Assembly (NCBI GenBank): GCA_019055375.1
Contig: JAHQIW010000302.1
Location: 124,001-188,000 of the forward strand
Length of the DNA: 64,000 bases
Direction: 5' to 3'
Origin: Parelaphostrongylus tenuis
Lineage: Eukaryota > Nematoda > Chromadorea > Rhabditida > Metastrongylidae
Part shown: positions 27,758-38,800 of the stretch, piece after piece
How positions within the stretch are numbered: the first letter of the stretch is position 1
Layout of the letters: every line of letters starts with the position of its first letter
Translations under genes and position numbers: made by a program
The notes under the pieces: model-generated
What the model saw: only the letters and a program-made list of their open reading frames with translations
The model's database searches: none
What the model was told of the DNA's origin: nothing

Positions 27758-27860
27758 TGTATGTATGTATGTATGCATGTATGTATGTATGTATGTATGT
27801 ATGTACGTATGTACGTCTGTGTATGCGTATGTGCGTGTGTGTATATGTGTATGTAGTGTG
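27577..27860. repeat. (GT)n / (GTAT)n compound microsatellite
   Basis: A GT tract (27586-27614) passes into imperfect GTAT/GTAC/GCAT tetranucleotides to about 27860. The long Met-Cys-Val-rich and Thr-His-rich open frames on both strands here are artefacts of the repeat. Confidence 0.95.
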
Positions 27861-28121
27861 TATATTGCTTCAATGATTACTGCCGAATGGGAAAACCGCT
27901 TGATCGTTTCTTACCAGACGTTTCACTACTCTATGCCATTTGCGAGATCTTCTTGCCTGCTGGTTGTTGATGCTTCATTACTGTTAACTGAGTCATTTGT
28001 GCATTTCCCCAGAGTGTCAAGTCCATCTGATTTAAGGGTGTTGTCGCGAAACGTAGTTGCTGGGCCTTTGTGAATCAAACTGAGATTTGCCCATTGCAAG
28101 CAGATTGACACTAGTCTGAGA

Positions 28122-28470
28122 TCAAACGAGATTCTTTTTATTTAACCGCTTCTAGCGGTGTTATGATGTACAACTAGATACCCATTGATGTAGAGCAATG
28201 TACAAAACTTTCGCGTTAGGCGGGACTAGAACCCGCATTTCACTCTTTCCGGGGATGCGTGCTCTATCCGTTACACTACTGGAGCCTATTTTACACATCG
28301 CTCTTTTCACGCTACAGCGCATCTACCTCTCATCCGCCAGCCGTCATCGGCCTGGCCCGGGTATTCGGTCTCGACATTGCACATCGCTCTACATCAATGG
28401 GTATCTAGTTGTAACATCATAACACCGCTAGAAGCGGTTAAATAAAAAAAATCTCGTTTGATCTTCAACA
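28122..28470. mobile_element. tRNA-like foldback element with about 75-bp terminal inverted repeats
   Basis: The left end (28122-28200) and right end (28380-28470) are near-perfect inverted repeats. They contain ATCAAACGAGAT, a small hairpin ACCGCTTCTAGCGGT and a GTAGAGCRATGT block. Between them a 73-nt tRNA-like sequence sits on the - strand (28213-28285). The whole looks like a small non-autonomous DNA element (MITE-like) that has captured or evolved around a tRNA-like promoter. A related copy, without the left arm, abuts it at 28480-28700. Confidence 0.7.
28213..28285 (-). ncRNA. tRNA-like sequence inside the foldback element
   Basis: Same length (73 nt) and same T arm (GCGGG-TTCTAGT-CCCGC) as the copy at 28592-28664, on the opposite strand, so the two are divergent copies about 300 bp apart. 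The acceptor pairing is only partial (GCTCCAG against CTAACGC), so this one is more decayed. Confidence 0.5.
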
Positions 28471-28591
28471 CCCAATATCTGTCAGCGTGACTGGGTTCAA
28501 TGTCGAGACCGACCACCCGGGCCAGGCCGTTGACCGCTGGCGGCTGAGAGATAGATGCGCTGTAGCATGAAAAGAGCGATGTGTAAAATGG

Positions 28592-28664
28592 GCGTCAGTA
28601 GTGTCACGGATAGAGCACGCGTTCCCGGAAAGAGTGAAGTGCGGGTTCTAGTCCCGCCTGACGC
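28592..28664 (+). ncRNA. Complete tRNA-like cloverleaf (repeat-borne, probably not a working tRNA)
   Basis: 73 nt fold as a textbook cloverleaf. Acceptor GCGTCAG/CTGACGC is 7 of 7 pairs; D stem GTGT/GCAC with a 10-nt loop; anticodon stem CGTTC/GAGTG with two wobble pairs; loop CCGGAAA; variable loop AAGT; T arm GCGGG-TTCTAGT-CCCGC, 5 of 5. The B box GGTTCTAGTCC is close to the RNA polymerase III consensus. Against a functional tRNA: position 33 is C instead of U, the would-be anticodon GGA (Ser) lacks the long variable arm of Ser tRNAs, and the same sequence recurs in other repeat copies. It is best read as a tRNA-derived, SINE-like unit. Confidence 0.6.
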
Positions 28665-28739
28665 GAAAGTTTTGCACATCGCTCTACATCAGTGGATAAC
28701 TAGTCTGGAGAGTCGAAGCCTGCAGTACATCACCCTTTG

Positions 28740-31700
28740 ACATCCAGAAATACCTCTATCCAAGTCAAGATAGGAGGTCGACTATTAGGTATAGACATTT
28801 TTGTTGATTCAGCCTTCAAGTACTATTTTTATTACTACTAAATTATTCCATGCCAAAAATTCGAATGATGTGACTTCTGAAGTGCTCTCTATTGCCTAAT
28901 ATTGTAAGTAACTTATTTGAATTAGCTGCTGGGAGTGCGTTTATGATTGTGTTTATGGTCGTATTCTGCAAAGCCATTTTGATGTAGTAAACAGACAATA
29001 TCCTGCACTTTGCACGCGTTGACATTTATGGCGACGGTAAATGAAAACGGAAAAATCCGAGAAACAATGACACCTTTATTGAGCCTTTAATCAAAATTCA
29101 CCTCTGAATGAAGCTCCAACTTTATTCCAACGGTTCTCCAATTGATGTCCATAATTTGAGTCAACAGAACCCTTGCACTCAATAGCCATGGCAGTGGCGA
29201 TCTTAATTGCCTTTGTGTAGAAGTTTTTCTCTGTTCAAGCCAAGATGTTCAAACATTGATCTTATGCTTCTGTTAGACGCAGAAACATTTTCTTGAGTTC
29301 CACAGTAATCGTGCAAAGAGCACAATTCTACTTTAAAATCTTCTTAATGCAGCATTCAACTCAATGCTAACTATGACAAATTCACATTACAGTATATTTA
29401 ATCAAACTCATCTTAAACGTTCTTTCGGATTTTACCTTTTGTAATCGTCGCCAGTCGAGAGCAAAACTAAAGTGAGGGGGCCTCAGTTAAAAGCACAACG
29501 GTTTAGTTAGACCGACTAGATCCCATGTTAATGAAATGAGTCTTCTGGAAATCTAAAAAGATGGTAATCACAATGTGGAAGCCTTTATGACCGCTCTGAG
29601 TAAAATACTACTTCCCAGTACTCTGCTTAGACGCCCACATAATGTCTAAGATGTGACATTTGGCCGAGCATTATGATATTAATGGAAACTCGTCTCCGAA
29701 AGTGACAACCACCGTCCATTTTCTTGAAAAGTCACGAGTTTACTTGGCGTACGTTTCATCGTAAGAATATTCAAACTTCTTGCTGATTTGATGGCATTTT
29801 GTAGATGAGTAGGCTACAAGGACTTGATGGTGGATGCAGTACCAAAATAAGCCACTCACACAATTCCTGTTCAGCAGTGCAACTAAGTTATAGTTCATTT
29901 TTGTTATAGCTCCTTTTGGTTTAGTGAAGATAGCAGACTAATAGAGAGCATGATAATCAACATAATCACGTAGTTCTTTTCCCCTTTTCCTCTTTTATCC
30001 AGGCGGTTCTTGAAGACGCTTCTGCTTTTTAGATAGTAAATTCACATTTAGAGATTTTCATAAATACCCAAATAATTTTCGGATTCTAAGCTCTCATTAT
30101 TTTATTTTATACAGATTATAGGTCTTCAGCAACTCTGCTTCTTCAATTCTAAGTGAAACGTTTGAAGTGGCAAGACTTTTTTGCATTTCGAAGGTTTTGC
30201 TCTGGGAAAGCAACTCAATGTTACTTCGCTTATGCATCGGCTTTAGAAGCAATACTGACTTTCCTAACTTCTAAGTGGAAAGTTTTCATTAAACCTCCGA
30301 GTTGTAATCCGATTACTTCGGCAAGAGAATTTTTTTGCTTTTGAGATCATTCCAACCGTCAGTGTTTGAGTAATTCTCTGATTGTTTGCAAAAACTCTTT
30401 ACATTTCCCTCCGCCCATCTCCAATTATCAGCCACTTAGTATGAATTTCTAGTCTTCTGGCATTGACGAGATCTCAAAAAACTCTCGTTTGTACGGAAGT
30501 GTCAGATGAAGTGTCAATTATCGTTTATAGGTAAAGGTAGCAAAAATCGATTTGTCTCTGTTTTTTTTTTTTACATTGAAGCTCGGAATGATCTTTGCTA
30601 CCACATATCTCCAAGACGGGAACTTCACAAAGATTTCCAAAAAACTATTTTGACCGTTATGTACCCGACCCGTAATTTATATCTACTTTGTGAATTCGAG
30701 ACCTTTTATAATCAATGCGTTTTTTCACATCCAGTTACTATGGTCTCCGAGCTTTCGCGTTTGGCTCTGTAGTTACTCTAACGTTGCCGCCCTCCTTATA
30801 AATGCCGTTGATTGTTAGTCAGGATTTTTCTTTGACAGTCTTGCGATAATTGTTCAGAGCTTGTCTGCGTGGATTTGTAAGAATGAGTATTTTCTAAACA
30901 CGTCTGGCACCAAACTGCCGATCTCGTAAGGATGAAAGCTTCGATGAGCCCGAATAGATTGAAACAGCATCGTGCTCGTGAGGCACGAGATTACTATTAT
31001 TGCTTTCCAATTCCTTTGTTCTGCTTAGTCAGTACAAAAATATCTTATCACAATAATTTGAAAAGAAAACACTTGCAGGACAGGGTCCTCTGCTGCTCTT
31101 TGACCGGATCCAGTGCTCCAAGCTCATTGACTTCCTATCCTTCCACAGTCGTCATAGCAGCAGTTGCTTAATACATCTATTGGCCACATCAAGTTGTTAT
31201 CTTGGCTAGATATGTATTCAATCACCTTCAGTGGTGATAAAGTTAAATGCATGGCTTATTGTTGAGAATCAACTAATGGCGAACGCTTTATCCCAATTTT
31301 ATCTCCCATATTCTTACAACGGTTAGAGTCGTCGTCTCTCACCACATGAGTGAAAGTGACTCATACGTTACGTAAAAGTTCTACTGAAATTCCGAGCATT
31401 TTGAAGGCCAAATGAATTTTTTTTCAGAAGCACGGTAAACAATGTTTCACAATTCTAGTGCAATGTGACGTCATCGTAGGGTTTATTTTTTCCACCTTTT
31501 TCCATTTTGACTTTCTCTATTTTATGATTATTAGGCGAGAATTCACAAATAATTTATTGCGCTCTGGGGTTTTCCAACGCTTTCATGGTTTTCGAAATAG
31601 GAGAAGCATTACATAGACTTAGGAACGCATTCAAAAAGTCGTTTCTTCTCTTCGTTCTCCATCAATCTGTCTCTGTTTCTGTGTAAGGGCTTGAATGAAT

Positions 31701-33080
31701 TAACGTGGAAATGAGGACTGCTCTCTAGATTTCCGTTCTCAGTTACTTAAGTTGAAGTGTGATTTTATGTACATATATATATATATATGCATATATATGT
31801 ATATGCATATATATATATATATGTATATAAGTGGATAGTTTAGTAACTCGTCCTCACTAACACCACGAGCTGCGGCTTACTTTCTGTATGTTTCATAATC
31901 TCTTGATAGTCGACCATGAATCTCTCTGGACGAGGAACATTCTAATGGTTTACGTAACTTTTACCACTTTCAAAAAAGCTGGTTCATGGTGGCTGCGAAC
32001 GCTCATGTCCATCACATAGATGGTGCCATGAAAAGCTCTTTATACTTCATTGATCCCACTTTGTTGGTCCTCTCCTTCACATGCGGAGAGGAACACTGAC
32101 CCTTTTCTGTCTCCCTTTCCATATACTTACTTCCAATGTTTATTTCCAGGTGTGCAACACAAAACTGTAGGATAGTAGACTGAATTCCAGAGCAGAAGCT
32201 TAATCGGAGAACACCTTGCACCAACAGTCCCCGTCTAACAGCATTTACATCGGCGGATACCGCAAACACATTCATCACAATTTATAGCCATTTTACTCAG
32301 GCATTTTTTGTCTAATTAAAAGGGATAGAGAGAGGGGAGGGAGAGTGAGTGAGTAATGGAGAGGGAAGGAGTTGTCAAGAGCTCTCAGTGATTTTACTTA
32401 GAAGCAAGGAAGTCAACCACCTTTACGCATGTGCTCATATTTATGCTCTCCAGTAATAATTCTTTCCACATCGTCGTCAAACAATCGTAAAGGCCTCAAA
32501 TGACGATATTTCCCTACACCTCGCTATCTCGAAGTAGTTAAAGGTTGGCGAACTTTTCTATAGAGGGACCGAGCTAGATATTTTGCAAATTGAAAGGCAT
32601 CAGTGACCACTGTGTCACTCGCACAGCGCGAGAGTCAGCCCGCCTCTAACAATTGCATCACCAGTGACTCGAGAAAAATACGATAAACAAACAAAAAATC
32701 GATTTCACTGGGTTTAAACTGCCACTATGGATACCGAGGATTCCGAAATCCTTATACAACCGTTTCAAAAAGTGGTGAGGCTTGTGAGAGTGGATGCCGA
32801 GCGTTTTCCGATATGCCGGCTGGCGTCGGTGCAGTCATGTGTTCTTGTTTTGTTGAGTTTTTTGATTTCTCCGAAAAGCGAGACAATTACGTTTGAAGAA
32901 GTTCCTGCGCCAGATCATCGACCATCTTTTCATTGCTTTTCGAATCAAAAGAATAATAACAAGAATGTTTATGCTAGGAAATGAAAAAACCGAATAACTC
33001 TAACAAATTGAAGAATTTTGGTGGTACTTCTCCTAACAATTTTCAAGACCGACTGTCTATCAACCTCGCCATGCTTCAAC
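28740..33080. other. Region without a nameable gene
   Basis: AT-rich sequence with a TA microsatellite at 31.8 kb and a purine-rich GA tract at about 32320-32370. An 85-codon + frame at 32727 starts with an acidic peptide but has no usable link to the transporter. Confidence 0.35.
31768..31832. repeat. (TA)n microsatellite with GCATAT interruptions
   Basis: Alternating TA with internal ATGCATAT units; near-palindromic. Confidence 0.9.
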
Positions 33081-33322
33081 ATAATTCCTGATTTTCTTCT
33101 TTAAGCCAAACACGAGATGTTATATTGATCTTCATTTAACAGCTGTCGCTTCGGCAGTTCGCCTTCTTCAGAGCCTGGAAAGCACCAGATTGAGATTTTT
33201 TTTTTGAAAAAGATCTGACCTTTCCAGGCTCTGAAGAAGGCGAACTGCCGAAACGTCAGCTGTCAAATGAAGATTAATGTAACACCTCGTGTTTGGCTCA
33301 AATAAGGAAGTCAGGAATTATT
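33081..33322. repeat. Palindrome built from two hammerhead-like motifs
   Basis: Arms 33081-33180 and 33222-33322 are inverted copies of about 100 bp around a spacer of about 40 bp. Each arm contains the string CTTTCCAGGCTCTGAAGAAG or its close equivalent, continuing to a GGC/GCC stem and GAAACGTC (right) or GAAGCGAC (left). The shape matches the two ends of the Penelope-like element at 53.9-55.1 kb with the internal part missing. Confidence 0.65.
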
Positions 33323-33498
33323 TTCTAACAAATGGGTTTTTTCTAATCCTAACCATGCAATTACATTTATAGCGTAGCGCACACTGACGTGTAATCTATA
33401 ACATTCATTTCTAATGTAATCCAATTTGATTTATTATGCCACTCGTGGACTGGTCACGATCTCCCAATATATATCCATGTTTTATTTGTGAATTCGTC

Positions 33499-33951
33499 CT
33501 AGTTGTTAACACCGTCTCTATGGCCAGGAGCTTGGAAATCTGTGTGATTATATATATTTGGTGCAAAAAAGGTGCTATTCATGGAGAGTTCAGACACAAA
33601 GAAGAGGAGAATGAAGACCATGATATTTTGATGATTTCGCATAGCATAAACTTGTTTGTGGAATAAATAATTGGAGAATTCCTTAGCTTCATAGACCCAA
33701 ACCCCTGGCTGCTTATTGAATATATGCATCTTCAAGTTTGTTCCTAAAGATCTTAGAAAAATATTTAAGATCATTTGATTGCCAACCGCATTTAAAAGTG
33801 AGAAACCGTGTTCGCCTAAATAAAATTCACTCATGTCATCTCTGCATTTAGATAATAACTGGAAAGAATTAGCGATACACTCTTGGATTATTAAGCTACA
33901 CAAAATCATCGTATACACTTCAAAGTGGCTAATTTTTGGCGTATCAACCAT
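33499..33951 (-). other. Unrecognised 150-codon open frame
   Basis: An uninterrupted - strand frame with hydrophobic stretches (YTMILCSLIIQE near the start; NIMVFILLFFV near the end). A second open stretch in another frame lies just upstream (LFRRRCRLLSEQLQKINES, about 33955-34030). No motif is recognised. The AT-rich context allows ORFs of this size by chance. Confidence 0.25.
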
Positions 33952-35813
33952 GTTGAAAGCCGCAATGACTCTCGTTGATCTTTTGCAGCTGTTCGCTCAA
34001 AAGCCGGCAACGGCGACGAAATAGTAACACTATGGTGAAGTCTTGTATCATTCTCGTGAACGCACATTAGTCCAAGAATTTATTACTACATTTTCCTTTT
34101 TTCACTTCTTAAAAGATACCGTTATACGTCATTAGACGAAATGACCCAGTGACTGCATACACTTTATTCTGAAGATGAAAAAATATATTCGAAAACTTTC
34201 TTTTTTCTGGAAACGCATGATTCTAGAAGAAAAAAAAATGATTTCTCGCAATAACAGCACTTCCTTTGTTCATTTTTGTGATTTGTTGATTTTTCTACTG
34301 TTCAAACTTGTCGTAAAGCTGTAATCCCATAAATCACCGTTAGATTACTTCCCGCTTTTAATTCACTGATGTTCTCTTCATTTTTATTCTGCTAACACAT
34401 GCGCTATCCCTCTCAGCTGCCTATGTTCTTAAACTTTGACATTTCATTACTTTGATGATTCGATGAGATGGTAACTGTCTTCTGTGATTTTTCATTTAAC
34501 TTATCACCGGAGCTTTTATTGCAACGGTAGGGTACGTTGTGAAATAGAGCTATAAGAGTATTGAGGCGCGACCAAATTGCGAAACCTGAGGTAGCTTCAA
34601 ATCCGCGAGTACCCTTTCCGAAAGTGCCCACTGAGTTTTCCGATACACCATTGAGCCCATCGCAATACCTTTGCCCAAGCCTAGTCTTAAGCTATTCGGT
34701 GGTTCTCGGCAATCACTCACCCTTTGACGGTTTTGATTTAGGAAGAACAAATTACCATCAAACTATGGTTGAACTGAAGCGCCGATTGAACTCACTTTTT
34801 CTAACTTTATCTACTACCAACATTTCATTATCCAAACTTAGTTAGCTTCGAGAAAGCGTTATCGCTGTTGGCAACCAATCAGATTACGAGTTTTGCTCCT
34901 ATCTCGGCACTTTTCGGTTATATTTAACACTGTTTTCTATGTCTTCTTTATCACAACATTCCTAGTCTTTAAGAGTGTTTGAAAAAGTTTTTTTTCCTAT
35001 CACTTTAGTTTTGCTTGAGTCTTTTCCCATTTTCTCCCGATTTTCCAAGTGTAGAAAATGTTTCCAGACGCAGTTTGCCTTTTTCTTACGCTTTTTGAGT
35101 TTATCATTGTAGTTACGAACCCGGTGTATGAAACTTTGCTAAATTCGTTGAAAACTAAGGTATTTTTGTTTGCTTTAACTGACGGCAACCATTTTGTAGT
35201 GATTTTTAGCATTGTTTGTTTTCCTCAACATACTTGTTTTTACCAGTATAGGACATTTTACAAAAGTTTTGAAAGATTCTACGGGATTTCAAAGTGGCTG
35301 CAAGTTTTTATCTGTAAATAAATGGTAATATTCCCAATGTTTTCTGATTTAACAGCCAAATCCAGAAGGACGAGAATAGTAATATTGACTAACCCGTCGT
35401 TCAATCAATACGCCTACGTAGTATTGCGTGACACTAAGTAACACACTGTCTAATTATGAGATAAAGTACAAATTCCGCTGTGACGCTTCAGCTATGAGCT
35501 TTTCCAACATAGCCTCTTGCCACAGAGTTTTCTCCTGAATTTACTCATTGAAACTGATTTATAAACGAAACCAGTGCTCAACGATATGAGTTTGTTCATG
35601 CAGTACACTCTATGTGAACCTTGGATCTCGTTAGTGAGTTTTCACATATTGTGTCATATCTTACTTTTCTTGTACATGTGAAACCTTCTGAAGACTTATA
35701 CTGCTGAGCACTCGTGGACCAGTAGCTCTGATTTCTAATATTCTTATTCTCTTTAATCCATTCTACGCCATTCGAAAGCCACAATGAATTTCTGTATAAA
35801 TCAAACCGACTTC

Positions 35814-35829
35814 AATGATTTCAGTGATG
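35814..35829 (+). promoter_or_regulatory. Possible spliced-leader trans-splice acceptor and start codon
   Basis: ATTTCAG is followed by TG and then ATG at 35827. Nematode mRNAs are often trans-spliced a few bases before the start codon. No upstream exon in the right phase was found, so I take this as the 5' end of the coding mRNA rather than an internal exon. An unseen upstream exon of phase 1 is the alternative. Confidence 0.45.
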
Positions 35830-38800
35830 GATGACCGTCATAAATTGGGTTTTCTTGGTGCAACGTCCTATGTGATTGGCAATATCATCGGTTCTGGAAT
35901 ATTCATAACACCAGCATCGATTCTCAGGTCTTTCAAGGATTTGATTCTGTGAAGTTATCAAAGTGAATCGTATTCAATGCAGTATTTTCGTAACTAAATT
36001 GATTCAACACAAATCACCTTTACAAAACCAAGAGAAACCATCAGAAATAATAGAAACCGTACTAGAAATCAGTCACACATTACGACGTACTCTAATTTCC
36101 CTCAACCTTATAGCATTTTTTCTTTCGCTCTTGCTTCTCATGACTAGTACTTTGGATGAAAAAACTGACTTATTCTTAGCACTGAAATAAAGTTGAAATT
36201 CTTCACGCTAAGCGTTTTTCAAAGTGCGTTGATGATTGCGGTTACTGCATTTGCGTTGAATGTTTTTAGTTCACATAAAATTCCTTTTGGTTTGAATTTC
36301 AAGCAGATTTGAAATGAGATGTCAATTTGAATACTTTATATATATATATAATATATGTGTGATCTTGAAGGAGGTGGGTGCTACAAAATTGATGGCAGGC
36401 ATGTCCGAGAAAAATCCACACTGTGGAATACAAGTTGTAGCGCTTCAGCTCCGCTGTCTAAGGGAACTCTAAGGAGAATTGTCTCGACCAGTTTTCGACA
36501 ACATTCTTGACTAAAGGAAAGTTCTGAAACAGCAGCCAAACCCACACGTAAAGAGCTTTAAGGGCTTCAATAATACGTACGCGAAGTAAACTAGATGTAC
36601 AGAATTCTAGGATCCGCGCAGTAATTTGAAGATGTGTAGTGCAGAATAAATAAAATAAATTATATCCTTTGAAGAATGCTATAGAAACTTCCATAAGTCT
36701 CTTCAATTTTTCATTCGTAAAATACACTAGTCGTTGAGAAATTGCTGCAACTGTAGAAAAGCCATAGTCGTCCATCATGTCTAGAACTGCAATGTTTCAT
36801 TATGAAACGATGCAGACATCCTGATCTTTCACTTAAATATTACTTACCAATGTCAGAGGTCGTTCAACAGTTGAAATTCAAGAGCCGCTTGCTTTGCACT
36901 GGAGCGGACACCAACCTCGCTGTTGGATTTGCACTACACCCTTGACTGAACGGTCTTAATTTTTTTTTACGAAAATCAGTCTTGCTTCCTTATGCAGCGT
37001 ATGTCAAATAAGACACTCAAGAACATTAAGAATAGCGAATGTAGTAACTTCTGTGCGAATGGCTTTTTTGTGGGGAAACTTCTGTTCTAGTCGCTTTTCT
37101 GTGGAAACAGGCCTTGAGCTGACTAGTAATCTCTATTCATCTGACTTAATCTGAATCAGTGTAAGTGAATACCATATTTTTATGTTGCTCATTCGTTTCA
37201 GCTTCTCTCCGACGCATTCAAATTATTTGAGGATAACTTAACAGTAGTCGCTAAATAGAATAGCGTAAGGAAACTTGCGGTGGCAAGTGGTTAATGCAAC
37301 AAAAACCCGACTTACTAGTCATAATAATGGTATGGGATGTCAAGCGCATTTGCTACGAATTCAAGTCTTACTTTGTAAAGAAAAGAGATAAATTACGATT
37401 ATTAGGCAAGGGGTATAAAGCATAAGATTACAAAGAATAAAATTCTAGCGTTGATCAGTCTCTGGCGAATGCACCATGCTTCCTTCAAGCATTGTTTAAG
37501 GAGATTCTATAAATACTCGGCTATATAATAACCTACAATGGATTTCTGATGTATCAAGTCACTGCTGCTATCCTCCTAGATAAGTCAGCTACCGATTTCC
37601 TGACCCTGAAAAGGTGAAAGTATTGCAGCCACTTCTGACCCATGTGGTAAAATCGACTCCAGTAGGATACATATTTTTTCTCAAATTCGAACTTAACGAT
37701 TTACGCAGCAGTTGTCCAAATATTACATCTACAACTTTTCAGTTGAAAAGCTCTTTAGCTGTATGTTGTTCAATGATATATGCACTCGTGGGGAATCCAT
37801 GCTTGTACATAATTTTCAGGTGCACGGATAGCGTCGGGTTATCACTTATCGTGTGGGTAGCATGTGCTTTCATCGCCATACTCGGTAATCAGTCACTTTA
37901 TTAGTCTTAAGTTATTTTGTTTCGAATTGTACTCGGAATTTATGCATTGAAGAGTTTTCGTTGAATAACTAGTTTTTTAATTCAAAAATAATCCAAGTTC
38001 TTAAGACTCAATGGGATGAGCTTGCAGGTGCGTTGGTCTACATCGAGTTGGGAACTTCGATAAGAGAAGCCGGTTGTGATTTTGCCTACATTTGTTATGT
38101 GAAATGGTGAGTTTCACTTTCTCTTTTCCCTTTGTCAAAAATGCCTCTTCATCTTGAGATCAGAGTTTATCAAGAACAAAATATAGTTTTTCCCCCTCAT
38201 CCTTCTCACATACTCATGTCGATGTTAGAAAGGTGTTGGTGTTGGTGTTGATGTAAGAGGTGTTGATACAACATTACACTGAAAGACTTACTCAATTGGT
38301 TTGAATAGTAAATTGTATTATGACTCCAAGCGGTAATATTCAAAAGTATTAGTTCTGATAAACATGATGGTGGTGTTCATTATCCAGTAGATAGTTATCA
38401 CTTTATATTACTCTAAAATGGACGACTTTGATGTTTCTGAAAGGGCATTTACTAACTTTACAATAACTTAAATTATCAAGCTCTCAAATGACCGCGACAT
38501 CCATTTGAATGATAGTCGTGCGAAATGGACCCTCTCCTGGCATGGCCGTGCTATAGCTATCTCATGTACCACAGCAAGAAATTATGTGAACTAACTTTTT
38601 TTTTAAACAAATGAATTAGAACCTTCAAAACTCTTACATTCAACCCTTTTAAAATCCTTCGAATTTTTTTGAATGTTATTCTTTTTTGGCCGAAAAGCGT
38701 TATATACCTCCTTCTTCATACTTCTGTTTTTTAAGAGATATACTACCACTGAGAAGTAAGTCAATTCCAACAAAAATTTTGTGAAGCATCTACACAGCTA

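Noticed and set aside
27482..28073. Long open frames rich in Cys-Met-Tyr-Val or His-Thr-Ile
   Set aside because: They are translations of the GT/GTAT microsatellite on both strands.
28592..28664. Functional tRNA-Ser gene
   Set aside because: C at position 33, no long variable arm and repetition in other repeat copies argue against a working tRNA.
32727..32984. Acidic + frame as first exon of the transporter
   Set aside because: Every usable donor leaves phase 0, whereas joining to 35825 needs one leading base; phase 0 would create a stop at once.
36458..36778. 106-codon - strand frame in transporter intron 1
   Set aside because: No motif, AT-biased composition and a size expected by chance in this sequence.
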